Below are positions 3,780 to 12,398 of a stretch of DNA of 14,286 nt, piece by piece; the stretch's first letter is position 1, and each line of letters starts with the position of its first letter. The stretch is from an uncultured Porphyromonas sp. (GTDB taxonomy: Bacteria > Bacteroidota > Bacteroidia > Bacteroidales > Porphyromonadaceae). Both the position numbers and the translations under genes were made by a program. Below the pieces are notes generated by a model. The model was given only the letters and a program-made list of their open reading frames with translations. It was not told the origin of the DNA and made no database searches. The stretch lies in the NCBI RefSeq assembly GCF_947254915.1, contig NZ_CAMYEZ010000046.1, positions 1 through 14,286 of the forward strand. Reading direction: 5' to 3'.

Positions 3780-6239
3780 ATGATGTTAGGAAGAAAGGGC
3801 GGACTTTTCGCGATATTGGTTGTGGTTAGCTTGATGTTCACGCAAAGCCTTAGCGGAGAGACGCTTCAAGCAAGCCTTAGCGGACAAACCGTCAAAGAGC
3901 AAGCCCAGCAATTACTGCGATCTCAGAACGCACAACCTCAGCAACATCAGAGCGCACAGCCCCAGATGTATGGCACGCAACAGGGAGAGATTTACCGTGG
4001 GCAGCTCAGAGATAGGGTGACCCAGGAGCCTATCTCTATGGCGACTGTCATATTGCTTTCGGCAGATTCGACGGTGGTCTCTACGACGCTTTCGAGCGAT
4101 GGGGGAACTTTTGAGCTTTCGGGTGAGGGGGCGCATTGGCTTCAGGTTAACCATCTAGCGTATCAGACACTTCGTGTGAGCCTCGACGCTCCTCTGCCTG
4201 ACGTGCTCTATATGGATCAAGCGACTGGTGAACTGGGCGAGGTGGTGGTCAAGGCGGAGCGTCCGCTCATGAAGCTCGTCGATGGTACCACACCGAGCTA
4301 CGATATTGATCAGCTCTTCGCACATAGCTCCGTTACCACCGCTTATGAGATGCTGGGTCAGCTCCCGGGTATGTCGATGCAGGACGATGTGCCGACGCTC
4401 GTGGGGACCAATGGCTATACCTTGGTCTTCAATGGTCAGCCCTCGGATGTCCCTCAGGAGATGCTGCTCGAGCGTCTCAAGAGCATTCCCCGAGAGATGG
4501 TGTCTAGTGTGGAGATCTCCTATACTCCCATTGCCCGCTATCGGGCTAAGGGCGCTTCGATCAATGTAGTCTTCAAGGGGCAGGCTGCGGGCAGCCCTCT
4601 GAGTGGCACCTCTGGTCAGCTCTTTACTGAGTATAGCAATCGGTACTACAGCAACTACGCTGCGGGTGGTAGTGTCAACTACTCCGCTCCCAATGGCTTC
4701 TTCGTCACTGCCAATTATAGGGCTAGTCTAGGTAAAATCCGAAGTGACTTAATCTACGATATAGCTCCCTTTGGTCGCTATACCAAGGGGCTTGCGATAG
4801 AAAACAGTGGCTACACGAACTATAACAAGCATACGCTTTTTGCCGAGCTGGGGTATAAGTTCGGGCGGCATACGCTATCCGTCGATTACTACGGGAGCTT
4901 GACCCCTCCCGAGGGAACGACCCGCTACCAAGTCAACCAAAAGGAGCGCGAACCTCTAGAGTCACTCAATAAAGGCAATGATAATACCCATCACGTTGCT
5001 ATAAACTACAGACTGGGTGGCAACTTGCTGGCTGGTCTCTTCTATACTCACTATCGGGATCACAGAGAGGTGCTCTATGGAATGGAGCAGTCTCCTCGCT
5101 CACCTTATGCTACGAGCTATACGAGTGATCAGCTCTCGCAGGTGTGGGGCGGGCATATCGACAATAGTCATAGCTGGGATGGTGGCTGGGGACTGTCGTA
5201 CGGCTCCAAGGTCTCCTACTCCAAGACAATCAATGGACAAACCTACCTCTGGCAAAATGGTCAGCAAGTGCCAAACGGAGCCGTGTCAGGAACCAGTAAA
5301 GAGCTACTGGCGGACCTCTATATAGGCGGTAAAAAGCAGTTTAATAATGGGCTAAGCCTCGGGCTAACCTTGATCGGTGACTATGCGAACTATATAGGTG
5401 CGGATGAGACCTTTCAGATTATCCCGCAGGCGAGTCTCAGCTACGCACGCAATCCCAACCATGTCCTACAGGTGAATATTCAGTCCAGCAAGAGGGACCC
5501 GAGCTATTGGGAGCGTGAGCCCTTCTCACGGGCGGATGATCGCTACCAGCTCTGGGAGGGTAATCCACAGATTAGGCCTTACGTGACGTACTTTGGGCAG
5601 GTGAACTACATCTTCAAGCAGCGGTATGTCTTCTTCCTGAGCGGTTACTATCAGCCTCATCGCTTCGAGCAGCAGATGTATCTAGACCCTGATAGAAGTC
5701 GTTTGGTCTACAAAACGTGGAACTGGCACTATGCCAGTAATGCTAGTATCGGAGCTGTCGTACCACTGCCTCAGACCAAGTGGTGGAACGCGCGCCTGAC
5801 CCTCAATGGTCAGCTTAACTCGGTCAAGCTAGAAATCCCCTACGAGCCGACCTATCAGTGCACCAAGCCTCAGTACTATGTCGGCCTCTCTAATGAGTTT
5901 AGGCTCAGCCAAAAGCACAATATCACCATCGGGCTAGACGGGAGCTATCTGCATGGAGCCATACAGGGCTACTATAGTCTAGGTGATATATACAACCTCG
6001 CTTGTCGTGCTAAGTGGACCAGCCAGGATAAGAAGTGGAGCCTCACCCTGCGAGGAGACGACCTCCTCAATGCGGGTGTGCTACGGGTGCGGGTCAACTA
6101 CGGCATCCATCAGGTGGACTTCCGTCCCTCGCGTTACAATACCCGCTTCTCAGTCCATCTGAGCTACACGTTCGGTAGCTTTGACAAGGTGCAGACGAAG
6201 GAGCCCACACAGCTCTCGACCGACCGCTTCGGCATCTGA
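3780..6239 (+). CDS. TonB-dependent-receptor-like outer-membrane beta-barrel protein
   Basis: A predicted outer-membrane protein of 819 residues from the ATG at 3780; a frame from ATG 3675 is also open but begins before the likely promoter. Residues 1-29 form a signal peptide (LFAILVVVSLMF core). A Gln-rich linker covers about 40-70. A carboxypeptidase-regulatory-like beta-sandwich follows at about 71-145 (YRGQLRDRVTQEPISMATV). A plug-like domain spans about 150-270, with GELGEVVVKAERPLMKLVDG and LGQLPGMSM. The rest is a barrel rich in Tyr, Gly and Asn ending in VHLSYTFGSF, then a polar tail. This arrangement matches the Bacteroidetes outer-membrane barrel family related to TonB receptors (OMP_b-brl_3 type). 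The substrate is unknown. No SusD-like partner or regulator lies beside it. It is transcribed alone and followed by a terminator-like hairpin. Confidence 0.85.
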   Translation: MMLGRKGGLFAILVVVSLMFTQSLSGETLQASLSGQTVKEQAQQLLRSQNAQPQQHQSAQPQMYGTQQGEIYRGQLRDRVTQEPISMATVILLSADSTVVSTTLSSDGGTFELSGEGAHWLQVNHLAYQTLRVSLDAPLPDVLYMDQATGELGEVVVKAERPLMKLVDGTTPSYDIDQLFAHSSVTTAYEMLGQLPGMSMQDDVPTLVGTNGYTLVFNGQPSDVPQEMLLERLKSIPREMVSSVEISYTPIARYRAKGASINVVFKGQAAGSPLSGTSGQLFTEYSNRYYSNYAAGGSVNYSAPNGFFVTANYRASLGKIRSDLIYDIAPFGRYTKGLAIENSGYTNYNKHTLFAELGYKFGRHTLSVDYYGSLTPPEGTTRYQVNQKEREPLESLNKGNDNTHHVAINYRLGGNLLAGLFYTHYRDHREVLYGMEQSPRSPYATSYTSDQLSQVWGGHIDNSHSWDGGWGLSYGSKVSYSKTINGQTYLWQNGQQVPNGAVSGTSKELLADLYIGGKKQFNNGLSLGLTLIGDYANYIGADETFQIIPQASLSYARNPNHVLQVNIQSSKRDPSYWEREPFSRADDRYQLWEGNPQIRPYVTYFGQVNYIFKQRYVFFLSGYYQPHRFEQQMYLDPDRSRLVYKTWNWHYASNASIGAVVPLPQTKWWNARLTLNGQLNSVKLEIPYEPTYQCTKPQYYVGLSNEFRLSQKHNITIGLDGSYLHGAIQGYYSLGDIYNLACRAKWTSQDKKWSLTLRGDDLLNAGVLRVRVNYGIHQVDFRPSRYNTRFSVHLSYTFGSFDKVQTKEPTQLSTDRFGI

Positions 6240-6241
6240 TA

Positions 6242-6320
6242 CCCCCCTCCCGCTAGGCTCAATCCGTGCATCGCTACGTGGCTATTTTTCACTTTCCACG
6301 TAGGGGGGGGACTTGTCTTT
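6242..6320 (+). terminator. Terminator-like hairpin after the TonB-type gene
   Basis: CTACGTGG (6274-6281) / CCACGTAG (6296-6303) forms an 8-bp stem. It is flanked by C-rich (6242-6250) and G-rich (6303-6310) tracts that can extend the pairing with an internal loop. ACTTGTCTTTTG follows. It begins three bases after the stop codon. The T-tract is imperfect, so efficiency is uncertain. Confidence 0.5.
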
Positions 6321-6322
6321 TG

Positions 6323-6584
6323 ATTCTTCCGAAGTTTCGTTTTGTCCTTACGTGGGGATTTTTGATTTTCTCTTGAGCGATCAAAGCTCGTGATCGGAGT
6401 GATCAGAGGTCGATCGGACAGGGCTGATGCATTATAGCGAATGAGTGCATCTACGTCTCTATGGTAAAAAACGGGAAATTCATCCGTAGATATCCTGGAT
6501 TATCTAGCGAGGAAACGAAAAATTCTTCGGACTTATGATTTCATTCTTCCGAAGTTTCATTTCATTCTTCCGAACTTTTATTTC
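6323..6584. repeat. ATTCTTCCGAAGTTTC repeats, three with a 21-bp period
   Basis: ATTCTTCCGAAGTTTCGTTT occurs at 6323. A tandem set starts at 6522 (ATTCTTCGGACTTATGATTT), 6543 (ATTCTTCCGAAGTTTCATTT) and 6564 (ATTCTTCCGAACTTTTATTT), exactly 21 bp apart. The first and last copies are followed by related G-rich text (CTTACGTGGGGATTTT and CCTCGGTGGAGAATTTT). That implies a larger interspersed repeat of roughly 45 bp. Between them, ATCGGAG words lie at 6393-6420. No gene is visible in 6240-6880; 6695-6701 / 6711-6717 also form a small TATAGCG/CGCTATA hairpin. Confidence 0.6.
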
Positions 6585-6779
6585 GCCCCTCGGTGGAGAA
6601 TTTTCGTTTACTCCCTAGATATTCCCAATTTCCTCGGTAGAGTTGGGAAGCAACGGAGATGCATGAGTAGCGATAGAGTGGCTCTATACCGCTTTATAGC
6701 GATGTTTTAGCGCTATATCCCTTGAAGGCCCTCAAGGAAGAGCGGATTATAATGCGTCAGCCCTGGTCGATCGGAGGTG

Positions 6780-6813
6780 TTTCTGCTTAAGAGAAAACAA
6801 AAGGTTAACTTTG
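6780..6813 (+). promoter_or_regulatory. Probable promoter of the S9 peptidase gene
   Basis: TAACTTTG (6806-6813) fits the Bacteroidetes -7 pattern TAnnTTTG. A TTTC at 6780-6783 sits at about the -33 distance (22 bp between), a weaker match. The start codon is about 68 bp downstream of the -7 box. Confidence 0.5.
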
Positions 6814-6880
6814 TGGCGTGGAAACTTAGCTGGAGCTCTTACGGAGCGACACTATCAAGGTCAATAAACAAAGAAAGCAG

Positions 6881-9433
6881 ATGAAACGAAACGTATTACG
6901 ACTACTTACGATGCTCCCTCTCTTGGTGCTGGCGACTTTTTATACTAAAGCCGATCAGCTAAGAGCAATAACTCTGTCAGCTACAGAGCATCAGCCTGAC
7001 ACGCTTACGGTGGTGCCACTACAGGTGCAGCAGTATCGGGTGATGAAGCCGTTTATCTCGGATAGTCTCAATGTGCAGGGCAAGGCGTACGACGCTACCG
7101 ACCTGCTGAAGCCTGTGAATCACATCAAGCTAAGCCATGCACACGGCACTCTGCCCACAGCGCAGGAGGGTGTCGTCACGCTACGCACGACAGAGGATGC
7201 GATCACGACCTATGCAGTACGTCTTCGCACGCCGAGCTACGAGCAGGCGATGCTGCAGATCGAGACAACGGCGCCCTTTGTTTTAGCTCTGGATGGTGAC
7301 AAACTCTCATCTGCTACGCAGTACCAGAGCGAGCTAAAGGTCGCTTCGCCAGCGTCCCTCACGCTGACACCTGGACGGTCGCATCTAGTGACGCTTCAGC
7401 TACTGACTAAGGGCGGCGAGTCAGCGCAGTATCGTCTGAAGCTCATTCCTGCTAAGGCTGATAGCCAGATAGAGGTACGCCACGACGATAAGGAGTACCT
7501 GAGCCTAGAGTATATGATGACGGGTCGCAACCTCTACTCCGTGTCAGTGTCGCCTACGGGTCGCTACACGCTACTGACGGAGCGGGAGACGACCGCTCTC
7601 AAGAGCAGCTACCGCACCTACATCTACCAAGGGAACAAGCTCCTCTCCACGCTGAGCGAGCAGTACCGCTTCGCCAGCTGGATGCCAAAAGAAGACAAGC
7701 TGTACCGCACCTCCACGACAGACGATGGACGGCAGTTGATCAGCTACGATCCTAAGACGCAGGAGGAGCGTGTCGTAGCGGAGCAGATCCCCACAGGCTC
7801 CTTCTTTATGATGCCTGATGGCAAGCGACTGCTCTACACCATTGAGGAGGAGGGACCGGCACGAGGCAAAATCACCGAGCAGGTATTGGGACGGTATGAC
7901 CGTATGGCGGACTTTCGCAAGCGCACCTTCCTCGCTCTCTACGACCTTGAGAGCGGTCGCTACCAGCCACTTACCTTCGGCCATCGCTCTACCTATTTGC
8001 AGGACGTCAGTCCCGACGCCCGTGAGATCATCTTTAGCACTTCGGAGGATATCACCGAGATTCCCTTCTCCCAGAGCAACTTCTATACGATGCGCTTAGA
8101 GACGCTGGAGGTCAAGCCACTCTTCACTAAGGAGCGCTCCATCTCGTCTGTTTCTTACACCGCTCTGCCTCACATCCTGCTCATCGAGGGCGATGCGAAT
8201 GCTTTCGGCGGGATCGGTCGCAACATCCCTGACGGGATGATCACCAATACGTACGATGGTCAGCTCTTCCTCTATGATCGCCAGAGCCAGCAGGCGACGC
8301 CCCTGACGAAGGATTTCGACCCCGCCATCAAGAGGGTCAAAGTCAGTACGGTTCAGCCCGTTGCTTACTTTACAGCGGAAAACAAAGACCGCATCTCTCT
8401 TTATCGTCTCGACCTCAGACGTAAGCAGATCGAGCAGGTAGCTACGACGGAAGACCTCGTGCGCTCCTTTGACATCAGCGATGATGCCAGTCAGCTCGCT
8501 TACTACGGGCAGAGTGCGATGAATGCGGATCGCTTTTACAGCTTAAAAGGAAAGCGTGAGACGCTCCTCTACGACCTTGCTAAGAGCAAGATGCAGGATC
8601 TAGAGCTGGGTAGCGTGAGCGACTGGGTACACACGATGCCAAATGGTGACAAGGTGGAGGGACGCTATTACCTGCCTCCTCACTTTGACGCTACGAAGCA
8701 GTACCCGATGATTGTCTATTATTATGGAGGCACCTCGCCGACGACTCGCTTTTTCGAAGGGTCCTATTCGCTTCCGATGTATGCAGCGCAGGGTTACGTC
8801 GTCCTCACGCTCAATCCGAGCGGTACCACTGGCTTCGGTCAGGAGTATGCAGCTCGACACGTCAATGCGTGGGGCAAGGTGACGGCCGATGAGATCGTGT
8901 CTGCTACGAAGCAGTTTTGCCAAGAGCACCCCTACGTCAATGCGAAGAAGATCGGCTGTATGGGGGCTAGTTACGGTGGCTTTATGACGCAGTACTTGCA
9001 GACGATCACCGACATCTTTGCGGCAGCGATCAGCCATGCGGGCATCAGTGCGCTCTCCTCCTACTGGGGCGAGGGCACCTGGGGCATCGGCTACAGTACG
9101 GTGGCTAGCTACAACAGCTATCCGTGGAATAATCCACAGCTCTACACGGAGCAGAGTCCGCTCTTTCACGCCGACAAGATCCACACGCCGTTGCTGCTGA
9201 TCCATGGTACGGACGACACGAACGTCCCCATCGGCGAGAGCATCCAGATGTACAATGCTCTGAAGATCTTGGGCCGTGAGGTGGCCTTTGTCAAGGTGTA
9301 TGGCGAAGATCATATCATCACCGCTCCTGAGAAGAAGATTGAGTGGACGAATACGCTCTTCGCATGGTTCCAGAAGTGGCTCAAGGACGACCCCACCTGG
9401 TGGGATGCGCGCTATCCAGAGGCACACCTCTAG
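6881..9433 (+). CDS. Secreted S9 (prolyl oligopeptidase family) serine peptidase
   Basis: An 850-residue protein with an N-terminal signal peptide (LLTMLPLLVLATFY, cleavage near residue 24-30), so it should act in the periplasm or at the surface. Residues about 200-600 have the loosely repeated beta-rich character of the S9 propeller (for example LYSVSVSPTGRYTLLT and LYDLESGRYQPLTFG). Residues about 610-840 are the alpha/beta hydrolase. The catalytic triad is visible: Ser697 in GASYGGF, Asp779 in HGTDDTNVP and His811 in YGEDHI. TSPTTRFFEG follows the YYYGG oxyanion-region strand. Such enzymes release dipeptides or other short peptides, often after Pro, and fit the peptide-fermenting life of Porphyromonas. 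The protein is somewhat longer than DPP IV-type relatives because of about 180 extra N-terminal residues. The exact specificity cannot be read from the sequence. The long opposite-strand frame at 8600-9490 is a shadow. Confidence 0.88.
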   Translation: MKRNVLRLLTMLPLLVLATFYTKADQLRAITLSATEHQPDTLTVVPLQVQQYRVMKPFISDSLNVQGKAYDATDLLKPVNHIKLSHAHGTLPTAQEGVVTLRTTEDAITTYAVRLRTPSYEQAMLQIETTAPFVLALDGDKLSSATQYQSELKVASPASLTLTPGRSHLVTLQLLTKGGESAQYRLKLIPAKADSQIEVRHDDKEYLSLEYMMTGRNLYSVSVSPTGRYTLLTERETTALKSSYRTYIYQGNKLLSTLSEQYRFASWMPKEDKLYRTSTTDDGRQLISYDPKTQEERVVAEQIPTGSFFMMPDGKRLLYTIEEEGPARGKITEQVLGRYDRMADFRKRTFLALYDLESGRYQPLTFGHRSTYLQDVSPDAREIIFSTSEDITEIPFSQSNFYTMRLETLEVKPLFTKERSISSVSYTALPHILLIEGDANAFGGIGRNIPDGMITNTYDGQLFLYDRQSQQATPLTKDFDPAIKRVKVSTVQPVAYFTAENKDRISLYRLDLRRKQIEQVATTEDLVRSFDISDDASQLAYYGQSAMNADRFYSLKGKRETLLYDLAKSKMQDLELGSVSDWVHTMPNGDKVEGRYYLPPHFDATKQYPMIVYYYGGTSPTTRFFEGSYSLPMYAAQGYVVLTLNPSGTTGFGQEYAARHVNAWGKVTADEIVSATKQFCQEHPYVNAKKIGCMGASYGGFMTQYLQTITDIFAAAISHAGISALSSYWGEGTWGIGYSTVASYNSYPWNNPQLYTEQSPLFHADKIHTPLLLIHGTDDTNVPIGESIQMYNALKILGREVAFVKVYGEDHIITAPEKKIEWTNTLFAWFQKWLKDDPTWWDARYPEAHL

Positions 9434-9494
9434 TCGTTCGGTCAGCGTTTCAGTCGTTTCGGTCATCGCTATATGCGTTTCGGTAGGCAAAGGG

Positions 9495-9525
9495 TTGTGG
9501 AGCCATTTTGTGCTTCCTACCTTTG
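9495..9525 (+). promoter_or_regulatory. Probable promoter of the PorT-like barrel gene
   Basis: TTGT (9495-9498) and TACCTTTG (9518-9525) are 19 bp apart, close to the Bacteroidetes optimum, and the -7 box is perfect. The start codon lies 92 bp beyond the -7 box, giving a leader of about 85 nt. Confidence 0.7.
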
Positions 9526-9616
9526 CCTCAGAGTTCGTTGATCTATTGCGATCGGATAGATCACACGACCAAGAAATAGAAACGTATTAAGTCTAACGCA
9601 AGACACAGAAGAAAGT

Positions 9617-10321
9617 ATGAAACGCAACATCATCGCTATCGTAGCAACCGCCCTGATGGGTATGACTGCTGTCTCAGCTGTCGCACAGACCACATCTCTC
9701 AACTATGGAGTCAAGGCTGGAGTCAACTGCTCCAGCATGATCCTGAGTGATGACTTTAATATTCTCAAGACCGAGATGAAGCCCGGCGCTGACTTTGGCG
9801 GATTCATGAGGATCAATCTTCACCAGAACTTTGCCATCCAGCCTGAGCTAGAGTTTTACTACAGAGGTACGGGTGTCAAGGCAGAGGCAGCTGGGCTCTC
9901 AGTAGAGAATAAAATCAACCAGTGGGGTATGCAGATCCCCGTCTATGCTCTGGGTAAGGTTGAGCTAGGCAAAGGTCAGCTATACGGAGGTGTAGGTCCC
10001 TACGTGGGTGTAGGCTTCTCAGCCAAGACAGATGAAATAAAGTTTGCTATGTTTAAAAAGGATCCGATAGATCTGTATGAGCAGCACAACGACAAGTCAG
10101 CCCTCCAGAGATGGGACGTAGGTGTCGCTTGTCAGCTAGGCTATGAGTTTGCCAATGGTATCCAGATCAATGCTGGCTACAAGTATGGCTTCATCAATCA
10201 GGTAGACGATCTCAAGTCGACAGTCAACGATGTCGTCTCTCGCTTTGGCACCTCACTCAAGGATGACGCTTACAAGGCTAATGCTAGCGTCCTTGCCGTA
10301 GGCTTGGGGTATCGCTTCTAG
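9617..10321 (+). CDS. PorT-family outer-membrane beta-barrel protein
   Basis: A 234-residue protein with a clear signal peptide (MKRNIIAIVATALMGMTAVS, then AVAQ, cleavage near residue 24). The mature part begins LNYGVKAGVNCSSMI and alternates hydrophobic and polar residues through to the C-terminal VLAVGLGYRF, ending in Phe as outer-membrane barrels do. Segments such as FGGFMRINLHQNFAIQPELE and YGGVGPYVGVGFSAK are typical of the small eight- to ten-strand PorT/OMP_b-brl_2 barrels of Bacteroidetes. Members of this large family have varied and mostly unknown roles. This is not evidence that it is PorT of the type IX secretion system. AGAAGAAAG precedes the ATG. It is a single-gene unit with its own promoter and terminator. 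Confidence 0.82.
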   Translation: MKRNIIAIVATALMGMTAVSAVAQTTSLNYGVKAGVNCSSMILSDDFNILKTEMKPGADFGGFMRINLHQNFAIQPELEFYYRGTGVKAEAAGLSVENKINQWGMQIPVYALGKVELGKGQLYGGVGPYVGVGFSAKTDEIKFAMFKKDPIDLYEQHNDKSALQRWDVGVACQLGYEFANGIQINAGYKYGFINQVDDLKSTVNDVVSRFGTSLKDDAYKANASVLAVGLGYRF

Positions 10322-10329
10322 TGTCAAGT

Positions 10330-10395
10330 AAGAAATAGGGACCCTATCTTCGTCGCCCTAAGAGGGGAGGGGGATGTAGGGTTCCGCTATTTCTT
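10330..10395 (+). terminator. Terminator-like long hairpin after the PorT-like gene
   Basis: AAGAAATAG (10330-10338) pairs with CTATTTCTT (10387-10395), and ACCCTA (10341-10346) pairs with TAGGGT (10377-10382) inside it. The loop is long and G-rich. The A-rich left arm and T-rich right arm would let it act in both directions. It separates the barrel gene from the kinase operon. Confidence 0.55.
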
Positions 10396-10457
10396 GCTAC
10401 CTTAGCACGAGCATACTGATAGTGGCAGAACCGCTATGTAGAGTAGACAAGAGGTAT

Positions 10458-11585
10458 ATGACGAGACGCATCATAATGGGCCGCCTGAGACAGCGACAAG
10501 GCAAGGGCTTCATATTGCTCAGCAATGAGCGCAAGAGCGTGCTGCTAGCTACGCTGATCATCAGCTTCTTGCTGGCGTTTGTGATGCTGTCGTCATCGAT
10601 TTATTATTACAGCTTGCTGGATACGGACCGAAAGGTTGACCTAGGAGCGATCCTATCGGTGAATTCGTTTGCCTCGCTACTGGTCAACATGGTCTTCTTC
10701 TACCTATTGCTCAGCATTCAGTCTTGGGCGATCAATAGGTACGAGATACGTCAGTATCAGCTCTGGCTGATCTTGTTGGGACTACTCGTGGGGGTGATCC
10801 TGATCTCGCCTTACCTGTCTCGACTGCAACGGTGGTGGTTTAGAGATCTCTTTAGCTATCATGCGTATGCTGCCATGCAGTATGTCAAGGACTTGGTGAT
10901 CCTCGTGGTTACCTTCCTCTTTACGATGACCATCTATCTGATGAAGCAAAATCACCTGGCCGTGGTCGGTATGCAGGAACTGGACTTTGAGAATCTGCAA
11001 AACAGGTACACGGCACTCAAGAATCAGACGGACCCGCACTTTCTCTTTAACAGTCTCAACACGCTCAATGGGCTGATAGGCCGAGATGATGAGCGCGCTA
11101 GAGCCTATGTGCAGGAGCTGGCGACAGTCTTTCGGCACACGATGCGTGACAAGGTGGTGGTGCGTCTCTCGGAGGAGCTAGAGTTTGTCCACTCGTATCT
11201 CTACCTGATGTGTATCCGCTACTTCGACGGTCTGCGTGTGGAGTGGAATGTAGACAAGAAGTATCTAGACTACTATGTCATCCCATCGGGATTACAGATC
11301 CTGGTGGAGAATGCGATCAAGCACAATATAGTTAGTGCCAAGGTGCCACTTACTATCTACATCCGCACGGTAGATAATCAGATCGTGGTGGATAATAAGA
11401 TCCAGCTACGAGAGGATAGACAGTCGGGAAGCACAGGCGTAGGTCTAGACAATCTGATGGAGCAGTATCGCTTGCTCTTTGGCAAGGATATAGATATTGT
11501 CTCTAACGATGGGCACTTCACGGTCTCACTGCCTTTGATCCGAAGCTTAGAAGAAGTCGAACCCAAAGCCAAATCACTGATATGA
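10458..11585 (+). CDS. LytS-type membrane sensor histidine kinase
   Basis: An inner-membrane sensor kinase, 375 residues from ATG 10458, which has a purine-rich ACAAGAGG just before it. A GTG at 10422 in the same frame would add 12 residues. Four hydrophobic helices (about 27-50, 66-91, 99-119, 142-162) form the sensor. A short coiled segment follows, then the His_kinase domain with DPHFLFNSLNTLNGLIG; the phospho-accepting His is 194. The ATP-binding part has the N-box LVENAIKHN (Asn285) and a G-box GSTGVGLDNL. This is the short LytS/YehU class, which pairs with LytTR regulators, and the next gene overlaps it by 4 nt. There is no PAS or periplasmic domain, so the signal is probably sensed in the membrane. 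A weak TACCTTAG at 10398 may be its promoter. Confidence 0.88.
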   Translation: MTRRIIMGRLRQRQGKGFILLSNERKSVLLATLIISFLLAFVMLSSSIYYYSLLDTDRKVDLGAILSVNSFASLLVNMVFFYLLLSIQSWAINRYEIRQYQLWLILLGLLVGVILISPYLSRLQRWWFRDLFSYHAYAAMQYVKDLVILVVTFLFTMTIYLMKQNHLAVVGMQELDFENLQNRYTALKNQTDPHFLFNSLNTLNGLIGRDDERARAYVQELATVFRHTMRDKVVVRLSEELEFVHSYLYLMCIRYFDGLRVEWNVDKKYLDYYVIPSGLQILVENAIKHNIVSAKVPLTIYIRTVDNQIVVDNKIQLREDRQSGSTGVGLDNLMEQYRLLFGKDIDIVSNDGHFTVSLPLIRSLEEVEPKAKSLI

Positions 11586-12370
11586 GAGTAATAATCGTAG
11601 AGGATGAGTACTTTACCGCTACTGGGTTGCAATCCCTACTCACAGAGATGGACCCTGCCATAGAGGTGCTGACCATCTTGCAGAGTGTATCTGAGTGTGT
11701 CGAGTGGTTTGGTAGTCATCCGGATCCTGATCTGGCTTTTATGGATATTCACCTGGCAGATGGACCGGTTTTCTCCCTCTTCGAGCGGATCGAGGTCACC
11801 TGTCCGATCATCTTCACGACAGCTTATGAGGAGTATGCGCTGAAGGCGTTTGAGGTCAACAGTATTGACTACCTCCTCAAGCCGATCAAGGAGACAGACC
11901 TCCAGAGAGCTCTAGAGAAGGTGAAGCGCTTTAGTCATACGGAGCAGAGGGTAGACAACCAAGCTCTGATGGCTAAGATGATGCAGGCGCTCCGTGAGTC
12001 GCAGATGAGCTACAAGAGCCACTTCCTGATCCCGTGGAGAGATAAGCTGATCCCCATATCGGTGGACAAGATCGCCTACATACGTGCGGATAGTAAGGCT
12101 TCGGTGGTAGTGACGACGGATAGGAAGGAGCACTTTGTCGACCTGTCATTAGAGAAGATGGCGCAGGAGCTCAATCCGAGGCTTTTCTTCCGAGCCAATA
12201 GGCAGTACATCGTGGCACACAGCGCGATACAGAGTATGTCGGTATGGTTCGGTGGCAAGCTGACGGTGACCCTTGACATAGAGACTCCGGAGAAGATCGT
12301 AGTAAGCAAAGCGAAAAACAAAGAGTTTAAGGAGTGGTATCAGGGAGCTTACGATCCCGACACCAAGTGA
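11582..12370 (+). CDS. LytTR-family response regulator
   Basis: A 262-residue DNA-binding response regulator. The receiver domain (1 to about 115) has the acidic pocket EDE at 7-9, the phospho-acceptor Asp55 in FMDIHLADG, the Thr of FTTA near 79-80 and Lys100 in YLLKPI. After a linker a LytTR domain covers about 147-258, with KIAYIRADSKASVVV, FFRANRQYIV and an IVVSKAKNKEFKEW end. LytTR domains bind short direct repeats as dimers. The ATG overlaps the kinase stop (ATGA), indicating translational coupling and a cognate pair. The TolC-like gene begins 28 bp later, so the likely target is this efflux operon. Its binding site was not identified. Confidence 0.9.
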   Translation: MRVIIVEDEYFTATGLQSLLTEMDPAIEVLTILQSVSECVEWFGSHPDPDLAFMDIHLADGPVFSLFERIEVTCPIIFTTAYEEYALKAFEVNSIDYLLKPIKETDLQRALEKVKRFSHTEQRVDNQALMAKMMQALRESQMSYKSHFLIPWRDKLIPISVDKIAYIRADSKASVVVTTDRKEHFVDLSLEKMAQELNPRLFFRANRQYIVAHSAIQSMSVWFGGKLTVTLDIETPEKIVVSKAKNKEFKEWYQGAYDPDTK

Positions 12371-12398
12371 TGTCGTAACGAGTAGACATTAGCAAATC

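Noticed and set aside
9434..9485. Repeated CGTTTCGGT words after the S9 peptidase gene
   Set aside because: Three or four loose copies without a fixed period; too short and degenerate to call a repeat element, and no hairpin forms.
8600..9490. 296-codon minus-strand frame opposite the S9 peptidase
   Set aside because: It lies wholly over the conserved catalytic domain of a well-supported gene; its composition (Arg, His, Ile, Val rich) is typical of antisense shadows of GC-biased codons.
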